Shown: one piece after another, positions 25,965 to 35,479 of the stretch | How the letters are laid out: every line of letters begins with the position of its first letter | How positions within the stretch are numbered: the stretch's first letter is position 1 | Source of the DNA: Flavobacterium aquidurense | GTDB lineage: Bacteria > Bacteroidota > Bacteroidia > Flavobacteriales > Flavobacteriaceae | Reading direction: 5' to 3' | Assembly (NCBI RefSeq): GCF_001404985.1 | Contig: NZ_JRLF01000010.1 | Span: 407,521 to 471,520 of the forward strand | Length of the DNA: 64,000 nt | The notes under the pieces: model-generated | Told to the model about the DNA's origin: nothing | Databases searched by the model: none | Seen by the model: only the letters and a program-made list of their open reading frames with translations | Program-made: the position numbers and the translations under genes

Positions 25965-26639
25965 TTATTGCTTTTTTGATGGTGGTGCCATCATGAAGTC
26001 TTTTAAATAATATGGTTCAAAATAAGCGACATCTACAGTGTCGCTTTTTTGATATTTATCATAACTGATTTTACTCATTGCAGCGGCTGAAGGAAATTTG
26101 ATTTCTTCTAAAAATACAAAGTTTTCTTTTGTTAGAACCGGTTTGCATTTATCTGCACAATCACCCACGAAATAGACTATCTCACTATAATCTGCAAAGG
26201 AATCCTGTGTTATAACTTCTGCTTCGATTGCTCTTTCAACTTCTAATGCAGCATTAAAAACTTCACTGTAAACTTCCATTCTTCTTGCGTCAAGCATTGG
26301 AATAATTTTTCCGTCAGAAACGTTTGCCTGCGACGCTAAAGTGTGCAGTGTATCAATTGCTAGTAAAGGTATATTTAAAGCAAAACACAGCCCTTTTGCT
26401 GCTGATACCCCTATTCGTAAACCAGTATATGAACCTGGTCCCTGACTTACTGCAACAGCATTTAGATCCTGAATATTTAGTCCTGCTTCTGTTATTACTT
26501 CTTCGATAAAAACATGCAGCTTTTCAGCATGTGAATAGCCTTCTTCAGCAATTTCTTTACATACAATTGTTTCTCCATTTTTAGCAATGGATACGGAGCA
26601 ATTTTTAGTAGCAGTTTCTATATTAAGTATAAAAGACAA
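25965..26639 (-). CDS. tsaB: tRNA threonylcarbamoyladenosine biosynthesis protein TsaB
   Basis: 224 residues. TsaB is the inactive-kinase-fold partner of TsaD in forming t6A37 on ANN-decoding tRNAs. Family motifs: I-L-N-I-E-T-A-T at the N-terminus, the S-Q-G-P-G-S-Y-T-G-L-R-I-G-V loop (about 65-78) and G-L-C-F-A-L-N-I-P-L. Length is typical. Separated from the upstream export operon by an inverted repeat at 26669-26710. Confidence 0.95.
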   Translation of the reverse strand: MSFILNIETATKNCSVSIAKNGETIVCKEIAEEGYSHAEKLHVFIEEVITEAGLNIQDLNAVAVSQGPGSYTGLRIGVSAAKGLCFALNIPLLAIDTLHTLASQANVSDGKIIPMLDARRMEVYSEVFNAALEVERAIEAEVITQDSFADYSEIVYFVGDCADKCKPVLTKENFVFLEEIKFPSAAAMSKISYDKYQKSDTVDVAYFEPYYLKDFMMAPPSKKQ

Positions 26640-26668
26640 GGTGTTTATTTTTAAAATTAATTATTTAT

Positions 26669-26710
26669 GTCATCCTGAGCGTCCCTAATTCTCAGAATGC
26701 TCAGGATGAC
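26669..26710. repeat. Intergenic inverted repeat GTCATCCTGAGC
   Basis: GTCATCCTGAGC at 26669-26680 is mirrored by GCTCAGGATGAC at 26699-26710, with 18 bases between. The 12-bp perfect arms sit between the end of the export operon and tsaB, both on the minus strand. There is no T-tract. Arms of this wording recur, to my recollection, as interspersed repeats in Flavobacteria. Confidence 0.7.
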
Positions 26711-26733
26711 AATATCTTTAAAGAAATTCTATA

Positions 26734-28026
26734 TTATTTCTTAGGTAAATCAGCTTTTTTAAGTTTTACTTTATCGCCGGAGTTTAATTCTTTAGAAACC
26801 GTTGTGTAAGGTCCGGTAATTACAACATCGCCGGTTTGTAATCCTGAAAGGACTTCAATATTCGTATCGTCCTGAATTCCTGTTTTAATGATTCTGATTT
26901 TAGCTTTATCGCCTACTTTTACAAAAACACATTCGAATTTTTTATCGCTTTTCGGTGCTGTTTTTTTGTCATCCTTAGGTTCTTCTACTTTAAAATCTTT
27001 TACGGCAGTGGTATCAGATTTTACTACAACAGAACTAATTGGCACTGCCAAAACATTGTTTTTAGTTCTTGTAATAATATCAACAGTCGCAGTCATTCCA
27101 GGTCTAAAAGGTGAATAAGTGCTTGGCTGGCCTTCTAATAAATCCTGATATGATTCTTTTAAAATACGTACTTTAACTTTAAAATTAGTAACCTGATCTG
27201 AAGTTAAAGTTGTACTTGCTGAGTTAGAAATACTGGTTACAGTACCTTTAAATTTCTTTTTTAGATAAGCGTCAACTTCAACATTTGCTTCATCACCAAT
27301 TTTTACTTTTACAATATCATTTTCGTTAACATCAACTTCAACTTCCATATTGTTCAGGTTTGCTACTCGCAAAAGTTCTGTTCCTGCCATTTGCTGTGTT
27401 CCAAGAACTCGTTCTCCCAACTCTACATTTAAAACAGAAATTGTTCCGGCTGCCGGTGCATAAATTAAGGTACGTCCTAAATTATCTTTGGCTTCGGTTA
27501 CAGATGCAGATGCACTTTGAACATTATAGTAAGAACTTTGTTTTGTCGCTTTTGCCACTTCAAAAGTAGCAATTGATTTATCCCAGTCAGACTTAGAAAT
27601 TACGCCTTTGTCATAAAGTGTTTTATTACGCTCGTAACTTGCTTTTGCTTCTTTATAGTTTGCTTCTGATTGTGTTAAGCTCGCTTTGGTACCGGATAAA
27701 TTTGCAACAGATCTGTCTAATCCTGAAGTATACAAATCCGGGTTTATTTTTACCAGTAAGTCTCCTTTTTTAACAACCTGACCTTCTTTTACATTCAATG
27801 CAATAATTTCACCTGAAACCATTGATGAAAGTTTTACTTCGATTTCCGGTTGAATTTTACCTGTTGCTGAAACTGTTTCAACGATTGTTGAAGCAGCTAC
27901 TTTTGAAACTTCTACTTCTTTTCCTTCATCCTTATTTCCTATTACTCCTGCTTTCGAAAGAGCAACTAAAGCTATTATAAGAACTAATGCACCGCCAAGT
28001 AAGAAATAAATTGTTTTTTTTGACAT
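26734..28026 (-). CDS. Efflux periplasmic adaptor subunit (MacA/HlyD type), last gene of the export operon
   Basis: 430 residues with one N-terminal membrane anchor (about 6-26). The adaptor layout is complete: a split lipoyl domain (V-K-L-S-S-M-V-S-G-E-I and later A-P-A-A-G-T-I-S-V-L), a helical hairpin between (about 95-170, coiled coil), a beta-barrel domain with P-G-M-T-A-T-V-D-I, and a membrane-proximal end. A Lys/Asp-rich insert occurs near residues 345-365. It should bridge an inner-membrane ABC exporter to the TolC-type channel encoded six bases upstream. Second of two adaptors in this operon. Confidence 0.92.
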   Translation of the reverse strand: MSKKTIYFLLGGALVLIIALVALSKAGVIGNKDEGKEVEVSKVAASTIVETVSATGKIQPEIEVKLSSMVSGEIIALNVKEGQVVKKGDLLVKINPDLYTSGLDRSVANLSGTKASLTQSEANYKEAKASYERNKTLYDKGVISKSDWDKSIATFEVAKATKQSSYYNVQSASASVTEAKDNLGRTLIYAPAAGTISVLNVELGERVLGTQQMAGTELLRVANLNNMEVEVDVNENDIVKVKIGDEANVEVDAYLKKKFKGTVTSISNSASTTLTSDQVTNFKVKVRILKESYQDLLEGQPSTYSPFRPGMTATVDIITRTKNNVLAVPISSVVVKSDTTAVKDFKVEEPKDDKKTAPKSDKKFECVFVKVGDKAKIRIIKTGIQDDTNIEVLSGLQTGDVVITGPYTTVSKELNSGDKVKLKKADLPKK

Positions 28027-28032
28027 AATAAA

Positions 28033-29418
28033 TTATTTTGTGATAATTGGGACAATTGGAATTCCAAAGTAGAATTCAAGTATTTTTATTTTAAAAATGT
28101 AATCATATTTTGTTCTGATAACGTCTGACTGTGCATTGGTTAACAATGTTTGTGCCTGCGTAAAATCAAATGAATTCATTAAACCTACATCATACTTTTC
28201 TTTAGCATAATTATAAGCTTGCTGTCTTGCTTCTAACGTTACTGTTGATGATTCATATGCATTTAATGCGCCTTTAGCATCTGTAAAAGCTGTATAAACG
28301 TTACGTTGCAAATCTAAACTTTTTTGTTCTAAATCTATTTTAGATTTCTCTAAACTTACTTTACTGCGCTCTACATTATTTCTAACAGAAAAACCATTGA
28401 ATATTGGAACGTTTAACTGAAAACCAAAATTGTGTCCTTTATTATCACTAAACTGATCTAAAACTGAATGTGGTCCTGAATAAACCGGATTTCCGTTACC
28501 ATCTGTTCCTATAAGTCTGTCACTATAACTTGCACTTGTACTAAATTGGTAAAAACCTCTAAGTGTTGGCTGAAAAGCACCTCTTGCAATAGCAACGCTT
28601 TTTTCTGCAATTTCAAGGTTTGTCTGAGCCAGTTTTAATTCTGTTCTAATTTCTTTTGCTTTTGCGTAAATATCAACTGGAGTTTGTGCCATGATATTAT
28701 TCTCATCTTTTGCATTTGTATCGTCAATTACATCAAAATCCGCAAACTCTTTTAATTGTAAAAGCTGTGCCAGACTCAATTTAGAGATTAACAAATTATT
28801 TTCAGCGACAATAATCGCCTGTTGATCTGTTGCTTCAGTAGCCTTTAAATCATACAAATCGCCACGCGGAATTGTTCCTGCATTCACCATTTCTTCTGAA
28901 CGTGCCAAACGTTTTTGATCAATAGATAATTGCTCTTTTTTTACTTTTAAATTTTCTTTATTAAAAAGAATTTCCAAAAATGCATTTGCTACATTCAGTG
29001 AAATGTCTTCCTGCATTTTCAAAAGTTGATATTGAGACGCTATAATAGAAAGTTTGGCTCTTCTATAAGTGTTTTGATTTTGCAGACCTTTATAAATATC
29101 AACACCTGCATTAACGCCTAATGAAGAATATTGCGTTGTTTGGGTAGTAGCAATATTGGTAACAGGGTTAACGTTCAAACCAATATTCCAGGAGTGTGAA
29201 GCACTTCCGCTTACTGATGGAAGATAACTCCCTAATGCTCCTTTTTTATCAATTGCAGCATTTTTTACATCTAGCTCTGATAATTTTATTGTGATATTAT
29301 TATCTAATGCATAACGTACGCATTCTTCTAATGTCCATTGTTTTGATTGTGCCTGAGTCGATAAACCAAAACCGAACAGCATGGCAAAAACAAGACTATT
29401 ATATTTATTTATTTTCAT
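28033..29418 (-). CDS. TolC-family outer-membrane channel
   Basis: 461 residues from the ATG at 29418, which gives a signal peptide ending S-T-Q-A-Q. A longer frame to 29463 adds 15 residues of no merit. Two repeats of the outer-membrane efflux protein domain, each with long helices (W-T-L-E-E-C-V-R-Y-A-L-D-N-N starts the first; A-Y-N-Y-A-K-E-K-Y-D-V-G-L is in the second). It would form the trimeric exit duct for the ABC exporter encoded upstream. It lies between the two adaptor genes. Confidence 0.93.
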   Translation of the reverse strand: MKINKYNSLVFAMLFGFGLSTQAQSKQWTLEECVRYALDNNITIKLSELDVKNAAIDKKGALGSYLPSVSGSASHSWNIGLNVNPVTNIATTQTTQYSSLGVNAGVDIYKGLQNQNTYRRAKLSIIASQYQLLKMQEDISLNVANAFLEILFNKENLKVKKEQLSIDQKRLARSEEMVNAGTIPRGDLYDLKATEATDQQAIIVAENNLLISKLSLAQLLQLKEFADFDVIDDTNAKDENNIMAQTPVDIYAKAKEIRTELKLAQTNLEIAEKSVAIARGAFQPTLRGFYQFSTSASYSDRLIGTDGNGNPVYSGPHSVLDQFSDNKGHNFGFQLNVPIFNGFSVRNNVERSKVSLEKSKIDLEQKSLDLQRNVYTAFTDAKGALNAYESSTVTLEARQQAYNYAKEKYDVGLMNSFDFTQAQTLLTNAQSDVIRTKYDYIFKIKILEFYFGIPIVPIITK

Positions 29419-29497
29419 ATATTTTGAATGAAAGCATAGCAAGATGCTACGCAAATTTAACAATTTTTAAATCTCAAAAACTCTTTATACTTTCAAA

Positions 29498-30613
29498 TTA
29501 TTTTTTTTCTCCTTCATTGATCAAACCCTGATTCCAGATCTTAATTTTATCTGAATCCTTTACCCCGCTTTTAATCTGAACATAAATTCCGTCACTAACT
29601 CCTAAAACTAAATCTCTTCTTTCAAATTTTTGTGGAGCTGTTTCTATTTCAACATATGGCTTTTGAGTTTTTTTGTCAAATTGAACTAATGATTCTTTGA
29701 TTGCTAATGTTTTTTCTGCTTTGTCTAAAATAATAGAAGCATTTGCACTTAAACCGGCTCTGATAAATGTTGCATCCCTATTTTCAAGAGAAGCTTTAAT
29801 TTCAAACTGAATAGCACCATTTTCAACAACTCCCTTTGGAGCTATATCAGTTAAAACAGCATTGAATTTTTTATTTTCAATTGCTCCGACTGTAATCTCG
29901 ATTGGCATTTTCTCTTTTACTTTACCAACTTCAGATTCGTCAATTTTTCCAATAAAAATCATTCTTCCAACATCTGCAACACTTGCAATTGTTGTTCCTT
30001 CATTAAAGTTATTACTTTCTATAACCTGGTTTCCTACCTTTACCGGAACTGCCAATACCATTCCGTTAACCGTTGAACGAATTAAGGTGTTGGCATAATT
30101 TCCTAATGATGTAGTTGTTCCTGTTTTTACGATATCCAAACTTTGTTTAGCAGCCTGATAGTTTTGTTTGGCTTGTGTATACGCTAATTGCGCTGCATCA
30201 AAATCGTTTGCAGAAATTACCTCTTTATCAAACAACGTTTTTTGTCTTTTATAGATTTTTTCCTGATTATCCAAAGCAATTTTAGCTGTTTGCACCTGAT
30301 TTTGAGTGTTGCTTACATTTGATACATTCGCTACAACTCTAATTTTGGCAATCATATCCCCTGCCTTGATTTTCTCTCCGGCTTTGATATACACTTCTTC
30401 AATAATACCTGAAATATTAGGTTTGATTAAGACCTCTTCATCAGGCTGAATGTTACCAGTTGCAATTGTAGTTTTTACGATTGTTTTAATCTCTGCTTTT
30501 TCAGTTTTAAAGACAATTGGGGACTCTTGATTTTTGGCATACAAATAATACAGTGCGCCAAAGAAAACTATAGCAATAAAGATTAAAATGGTTACGGTTA
30601 TTCCTTTTTTCAT
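29498..30613 (-). CDS. Efflux periplasmic adaptor subunit (HlyD type), first of two
   Basis: 371 residues, N-terminal anchor at about 7-27. Lipoyl halves (I-K-P-N-I-S-G-I-I-E-E-V-Y and S-T-V-N-G-M-V-L-A-V) flank a helical hairpin with Q-T-A-K-I-A-L-D-N-Q and K-E-V-I-S-A-N-D-F. The beta-barrel and C-terminal domains are present. It follows the two permease genes by 38 bases and precedes the TolC gene by 79. Similarity in order but not in detail to the 430-residue adaptor suggests that the exporter may use mixed or alternative adaptors. Confidence 0.92.
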   Translation of the reverse strand: MKKGITVTILIFIAIVFFGALYYLYAKNQESPIVFKTEKAEIKTIVKTTIATGNIQPDEEVLIKPNISGIIEEVYIKAGEKIKAGDMIAKIRVVANVSNVSNTQNQVQTAKIALDNQEKIYKRQKTLFDKEVISANDFDAAQLAYTQAKQNYQAAKQSLDIVKTGTTTSLGNYANTLIRSTVNGMVLAVPVKVGNQVIESNNFNEGTTIASVADVGRMIFIGKIDESEVGKVKEKMPIEITVGAIENKKFNAVLTDIAPKGVVENGAIQFEIKASLENRDATFIRAGLSANASIILDKAEKTLAIKESLVQFDKKTQKPYVEIETAPQKFERRDLVLGVSDGIYVQIKSGVKDSDKIKIWNQGLINEGEKK

Positions 30614-30651
30614 TTTGTTTTTGGTTTAATCGATTATTTTTGATTGATAAT

Positions 30652-31917
30652 TTATTCTGTACGTAAAGCGTCTACGGGCTTTACATTAATTGCAGTCTGC
30701 GCCGGGATAAATCCTGCCAGCAAACCTGATCCTACTAATATTATTAAGGCAACAAATACAACTCTTAAATCTACGCTTGGGTTGGCAAACATCATATTAC
30801 TATCCGGCGGCATAGAATCTAATATCATATTTAAGATTGCAATAACTCCGGTTGCAACGGCAATACCAAGCATTCCTGAAATAATCGTCAAAAAGATGGA
30901 CTCAGACAAAATCTGACCACGAATAGCTCCCGGTGTTGCTCCTAAAGCTCTTCGAATCCCAATTTCTTTTGTACGCTCTTTAACCACAATAAGCATAATA
31001 TTTGAGATTCCGATAACCCCTGAAATCAGAACCAAAGTTCCTACAAAATAAGCAATGATTTGTAATATATTAAACAAACTTTGCACTTTATTATATTGTT
31101 CATATAAATCGAAGTTTCCTACAGCACGATCATCCTTTGGGTTTATGGAATGCAGGATTTTTATCTGTTCTAAAATTTTTGGTTTCAAATCTGTAATAGA
31201 AACTTCATCTCTTGATGTAATGGCCATCCAACCCACTTTATCACCATAATTAAAAGCCTGCTGAAAAGTAGTAAAGGGTAAAAAGATATTTTTTTGTTCC
31301 TGTTCTGCGTTTCCACCGGTTCTTTTTGAGTTGTAAACCCCAACTACCATAAAATTGATTCCGTTGACTTTTATGTAAGTTCCCACGGCTTCTTCTTCTT
31401 TTCCGTATAATTCACTAATAACACCTTTTCCTATTACAGCTATTTTTCGTCTTTCCTTAATATCCTGTTGGTTTATAAAACGTCCTTTTATGATATCCAT
31501 TGGTTGTTGCTTGATCAATTCAGGATAATCTCCATAAATGGTAAACGCCGAAGTTTTTGTACCACGAACGACATTATTTGTTCCGTTAAAATCCCCTAAT
31601 TGATTACGTGGCGAAACATATAACAAATCTGGTAAAGCGGCTCTTAATGCTGCCACATCACTATTTCTAAAATCGTATTTTCGTACTTTAGGCAAACCTT
31701 TGTAAGCTTTTGAAGTGGTTTGACTCCACATAAACATGGTATTTGTGGCTATTCCGTCAAAATCTTTTTTTACCCCGTTCTCTAAACCATTTCCTGCAGC
31801 CAGTAATATTACCAGAATAAATATTCCCCAAAATACACCAAATGCCGTTAAAACCGTTCTAAAAACGTTGGCTGTTAAAGCCTGCAAAATTTCATCCCAA
31901 TTATCTTTCTTAAACAT
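30652..31917 (-). CDS. MacB-type ABC transporter permease (second)
   Basis: 421 residues. One N-terminal membrane helix (about 20-42), a large periplasmic MacB core domain (about 50-270), then three helices and the conserved V-K-E-R-T-K-E-I-G-I-R-R-A-L-G-A-T-P motif of FtsX/MacB permeases. No ATPase domain, so it needs the separate ATP-binding protein encoded two genes upstream. Ends V-K-P-V-D-A-L-R-T-E, the standard family tail. Two bases after the first permease. Confidence 0.94.
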   Translation of the reverse strand: MFKKDNWDEILQALTANVFRTVLTAFGVFWGIFILVILLAAGNGLENGVKKDFDGIATNTMFMWSQTTSKAYKGLPKVRKYDFRNSDVAALRAALPDLLYVSPRNQLGDFNGTNNVVRGTKTSAFTIYGDYPELIKQQPMDIIKGRFINQQDIKERRKIAVIGKGVISELYGKEEEAVGTYIKVNGINFMVVGVYNSKRTGGNAEQEQKNIFLPFTTFQQAFNYGDKVGWMAITSRDEVSITDLKPKILEQIKILHSINPKDDRAVGNFDLYEQYNKVQSLFNILQIIAYFVGTLVLISGVIGISNIMLIVVKERTKEIGIRRALGATPGAIRGQILSESIFLTIISGMLGIAVATGVIAILNMILDSMPPDSNMMFANPSVDLRVVFVALIILVGSGLLAGFIPAQTAINVKPVDALRTE

Positions 31918-31919
31918 AA

Positions 31920-33164
31920 TTATTCGTCTCTAAGTGCTACAATAGGTCTAATTTTGGCTGCTCGATATGCTGGAAAAAATCCTGCTAATGCACCGGCAAA
32001 CACCAGTAAAACAAGTGTTGTCAAAGCCACACTAAAATCGACCTCGGGATTTCTAAAATATTCACTCTGAACCATTGGCCCAACAAATTCTAATAATAAC
32101 AAACTGGCCAGCAGTCCAACAAAGCCTGCAATAGTGGTAATAAATATGGATTCATGAAGTATCATCGAAATAATAGAAAAAGGGGATGCGCCCAAAGCTT
32201 TTCTGATTCCTATTTCCTTAGTTCGTTCTTTAACTATAATAAGCATGATATTACTTACCCCGACAACTCCGGCAATAATGGTACAAATACCAACCCACCA
32301 GAAAAATAATTTGATATAGAGGTTTAAATCATAATACTGTTTTGCTTCTTGTACAGAGTTATAAATTCCAATCGCGCTGTCATCATCCGGGGCAATAATG
32401 TTTTTACTTTTTAATAGCTCCCTTACATTATTTGTAAATTGCTTAGATTGTGCGAGTGCTTCGTCATAATCTGCTTTTTTATTTAAAACGAACATCATTC
32501 CTGTAATTTTATCTCCACCTCCATAAGCACGCTGAATAGTGGTCATAGGCATATACAAACGGGTCTCTTCTCTCTCTCCCGAAGGATCTGTAAAGACTCC
32601 AATTACTTTAAAATTAATTCCGTTTACTGAAATTTCTTTTCCAATCGCGTCTTCTTCCTTAAATATATCCTGCTTAAGTTTTAAACCTATTGCAGTCACT
32701 TTTTCATTGTTTTTTAAATCATTATCGTTTAAAAATCTTCCTTGAATTATAGTTCCGTTTTCTATGTCTAAATAATCAGGATTTACTCCTCTGTATTGAT
32801 AGTTTCCAGATTCTTTACCGTAGGTTACGATTACACCACGGGTAATATTTGTAGCAGATTTTTTATCGATTTGATCCCCAAATTTCATTACCGGAAGATC
32901 ATAATCGCTATTTCGCAGCTGCACTTGTCTTCCCGGATTCAATCCTTTATATTCTTTTGTAGTTGTATTGGTCCAAATTTCGATAATTCCTACAGCATCA
33001 TTTTCGAATTGTTTCTGAATTCCGTTCTGAAGTCCTTTACCTGCACCAAGCAAAATCACCAAAATAAAAATACCTGAAGCCACAGAAATTCCGGTAAGAA
33101 ATGTTCTTAGTCGGTTTTTAGAAATTGCTTCAAATATTTCCTGCCAACGCTCAATATTAAACAT
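31920..33164 (-). CDS. MacB-type ABC transporter permease (first)
   Basis: 414 residues with the same layout as its neighbour: N-terminal helix (about 20-42), periplasmic MacB core, three C-terminal helices, V-K-E-R-T-K-E-I-G-I-R-K-A-L-G-A and a final I-R-P-I-V-A-L-R-D-E. The two permeases probably pair as a heterodimer, since each lacks an ATPase domain and only one ATPase gene is present. Its start overlaps the ATPase stop by eight bases, so they are translationally coupled. Confidence 0.94.
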   Translation of the reverse strand: MFNIERWQEIFEAISKNRLRTFLTGISVASGIFILVILLGAGKGLQNGIQKQFENDAVGIIEIWTNTTTKEYKGLNPGRQVQLRNSDYDLPVMKFGDQIDKKSATNITRGVIVTYGKESGNYQYRGVNPDYLDIENGTIIQGRFLNDNDLKNNEKVTAIGLKLKQDIFKEEDAIGKEISVNGINFKVIGVFTDPSGEREETRLYMPMTTIQRAYGGGDKITGMMFVLNKKADYDEALAQSKQFTNNVRELLKSKNIIAPDDDSAIGIYNSVQEAKQYYDLNLYIKLFFWWVGICTIIAGVVGVSNIMLIIVKERTKEIGIRKALGASPFSIISMILHESIFITTIAGFVGLLASLLLLEFVGPMVQSEYFRNPEVDFSVALTTLVLLVFAGALAGFFPAYRAAKIRPIVALRDE

Positions 33165-33858
33165 AAGATGCCGCTCTAACTTGTTCTACCAATTTATCAT
33201 CTATAATTAATCCGTCTTTCAGGACCACATTTCTTTTGCACATCGCAGCAATATCCGGTTCGTGCGTAACAATTAAAATTGTTTTTCCTTCATCGTTAAT
33301 TCCCTGAATAAGTTCCATAACTTCATAAGAGGTTTTAGTATCCAAAGCTCCTGTTGGCTCATCTGCCAGCAAAACTTTTGGGTTTGAAGCTAATGCACGG
33401 GCAATTGCAACACGTTGTTTCTGACCTCCCGAAAGTTCATTTGGTAAATGGTGAGAATGCGAACCCAAACCTACTTTCTCTAAATATTTCATAGCAATTT
33501 CATAACGTTCTTTTCGCTTTATACCTTGATAGTATAAAGGCATTGCAACATTATCAAGTGCCGTTTTGTAGTTTATTAAATTGAAAGACTGAAATACAAA
33601 TCCCAAAAATTTATTGCGATATCTTGAAGCTATCGTTTCGTTTAGATTCTTTATTGGAGTCTTATCTAAAATATAACTGCCTGAATCTGCTTCATCAAGG
33701 ATTCCCAGAATATTTAAAAGCGTAGATTTTCCAGATCCGGATGATCCCATAATTGCCACTAATTCGCCTTCCTCGATATTAAAATTGATTCCTTTTAACA
33801 CGTGTAATTCTGAACTTCCCATTTTATAGGATTTATGTAAATCTTTGATTTCGATCAT
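33157..33858 (-). CDS. ABC transporter ATP-binding protein (MacB/LolD type)
   Basis: 233 residues. Walker A G-S-S-G-S-G-K-S-T (about 36-44), Q-loop F-Q-S-F-N-L, signature L-S-G-G-Q-K-Q-R-V-A-I-A-R-A, Walker B V-L-L-A-D-E-P-T-G and switch H in V-T-H-E-P. The L-D-T-K-T-S spacing and Q-S-F-N-L are characteristic of MacB/LolD ATPases. First gene of the six-gene unit ATPase-permease-permease-adaptor-TolC-adaptor, which should export a small molecule, peptide or lipid across both membranes. Confidence 0.96.
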   Translation of the reverse strand: MIEIKDLHKSYKMGSSELHVLKGINFNIEEGELVAIMGSSGSGKSTLLNILGILDEADSGSYILDKTPIKNLNETIASRYRNKFLGFVFQSFNLINYKTALDNVAMPLYYQGIKRKERYEIAMKYLEKVGLGSHSHHLPNELSGGQKQRVAIARALASNPKVLLADEPTGALDTKTSYEVMELIQGINDEGKTILIVTHEPDIAAMCKRNVVLKDGLIIDDKLVEQVRAASYV

Positions 33859-34003
33859 GGTACTGTTAAATTTTAAAACAATAATAACATTTTTTATAAG
33901 TAATTTATGGTAAAAAAACGTTAATAATTCCGCTTAGTTATTACAATAAGACTCAATTCTATATCAATTGTTACACTTTTTTAAGATAATATAATTGTTT
34001 TCT

Positions 34004-34011
34004 TAATTTTG
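34004..34011 (+). promoter_or_regulatory. Possible -7 box of the DUF4403 gene
   Basis: TAATTTTG matches TAnnTTTG and ends 22 bases before the ATG at 34034. No TTG at a normal distance is apparent. Confidence 0.3.
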
Positions 34012-34033
34012 CATCACTTAAAAAATCTTAACG

Positions 34034-35440
34034 ATGAAGTTTTTTTCAATTCTATCTCTGTTTACAGCACTTACGCTGCTTACAAGCTGTTCTACATCTC
34101 AAAAATTAGAAACTTTAAAACCGGAACCAGACGATGCAAGTCCACTGGTTTATGACGCAAATCCGTCCTTTATCAATTTACCTATAACGGTAAAACTCAA
34201 TGACATTCAAAATCAAACCAATTCTTTACTGAATGGTTTAATTTATGAAGACAATAATATTGAGGATGATGATATCGAAATGAAAATCTGGAAACAGGCT
34301 CCTATCAAAATTCAGAATGATCCTGCAAATCCGGATAAAAAGATAAAAACAATTTTACCATTAAAAGCCACCGTAAAATACCGTATTGGCACCAAAAAAC
34401 TTGGTGTTGATCTTTACGATATTAGAGAATTTAACTTAAATGGTGTGATTACTTTATCCAGTGAAGTAGCTTTGACCAACTGGAAACTCAATACAAAAAC
34501 TGAGTTCAGATCATTAGACTGGAACGAAAGCCCAACAATGCTTGTATTTGGAAAAAGTATGCCAATAACTTATTTAGTAAATCCGGCAATTTCTATTTTT
34601 AAATCAAAAATTGAAAAGAAAATAGACGAAGCAATCGAAAAATCAATGGATTTTAAGCCGAACGTTTTATCGGCGTTAGAAAAAATATGTACTCCGTTCA
34701 AGATGAGCGATACATATGAAAGCTGGTTAAGAATTGTGCCTGTCGAAGTTTACTCTACAAATGCAAAACTCAAGAATGATTTGTTTTTGTTAGACATGGG
34801 AATGAAATGTAATATGGAAACCATTGTGGGCAAACAACCCGAATCTAAATTCAATGCCAGTAAAATTGTTTTGAAGCCGGTAGCAAAAATCCCAAATCAA
34901 ATTTCAGCTAATATTGCAGCGATATCAACTTATATTGATGCTTCGAAAATCATGACCACAAATTTCGCAGGACAGGAATTTGGTTCCGGAAGCAAAAAAA
35001 TTACGGTAAAAAATGTTTCTATCTGGCATAAAGATGGCAAGATGGTTATTGCTCTTGATGTTTTAGGTTCTATAAACGGAACACTTTACTTAAACGGATT
35101 TCCGCAATATAATGCTCAAACAAAAGAGATTTACTTTGAAAAACTCGATTATGTTCTGGATACAAAAAGCAAACTAATGAGAACAGCAAGCTGGTTGGGC
35201 CAAGGCTATATATTAAGAAAAATGGAAGAAAGCTGTCGATATTCGATTCAGCCAAATTTAGAAGAAGGAAAAAAAAGCATGGCGGCTTATCTCAAAAACT
35301 ATTCACCAATGCCGGGCGTTTTCGTAAATGGGAAAATAGAAGATATCCAGTTTGATAAAATCCAGTTGACCAATCAGGCGATTATCGCTTTTATAAAAAT
35401 AAACGGGACTGTAAATGTCTCTGTGGACGGATTGAAATAA
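34034..35440 (+). CDS. DUF4403-family lipoprotein
   Basis: 468 residues. Signal ends in L-T-S-C (residue 21), a lipobox, followed by S-T-S-Q-K. Pattern of DUF4403: an early S-F-I-N-L-P-I-T-V-K-L segment, N-G-L-I-Y-E-D, a W-K-Q-A-P-I motif, and a repeated middle with K-I-E-K-K-I-D-E-A-I-E. The C-terminus has G-K-I-E-D-I-Q. The fold is unknown to me; such proteins resemble lipid-transfer (SMP/BPI-like) domains in general appearance, but that is a guess. Single gene, convergent with the oxidase assembly genes, sharing a bidirectional terminator. Confidence 0.8.
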   Translation: MKFFSILSLFTALTLLTSCSTSQKLETLKPEPDDASPLVYDANPSFINLPITVKLNDIQNQTNSLLNGLIYEDNNIEDDDIEMKIWKQAPIKIQNDPANPDKKIKTILPLKATVKYRIGTKKLGVDLYDIREFNLNGVITLSSEVALTNWKLNTKTEFRSLDWNESPTMLVFGKSMPITYLVNPAISIFKSKIEKKIDEAIEKSMDFKPNVLSALEKICTPFKMSDTYESWLRIVPVEVYSTNAKLKNDLFLLDMGMKCNMETIVGKQPESKFNASKIVLKPVAKIPNQISANIAAISTYIDASKIMTTNFAGQEFGSGSKKITVKNVSIWHKDGKMVIALDVLGSINGTLYLNGFPQYNAQTKEIYFEKLDYVLDTKSKLMRTASWLGQGYILRKMEESCRYSIQPNLEEGKKSMAAYLKNYSPMPGVFVNGKIEDIQFDKIQLTNQAIIAFIKINGTVNVSVDGLK

Positions 35441-35446
35441 TAAAGC

Positions 35447-35479
35447 AAAAAAAAAGCAGAATAATTATTCTGCTTTTTT
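35447..35479. terminator. Bidirectional terminator between DUF4403 and the oxidase assembly genes
   Basis: Perfect palindrome AAAAGCAGAATAA / TTATTCTGCTTTT centred at 35464/35465, with an A-tract on the left and a T-tract on the right, placed between two convergent genes. The minus-strand gene's stop is inside the palindrome. Confidence 0.8.
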
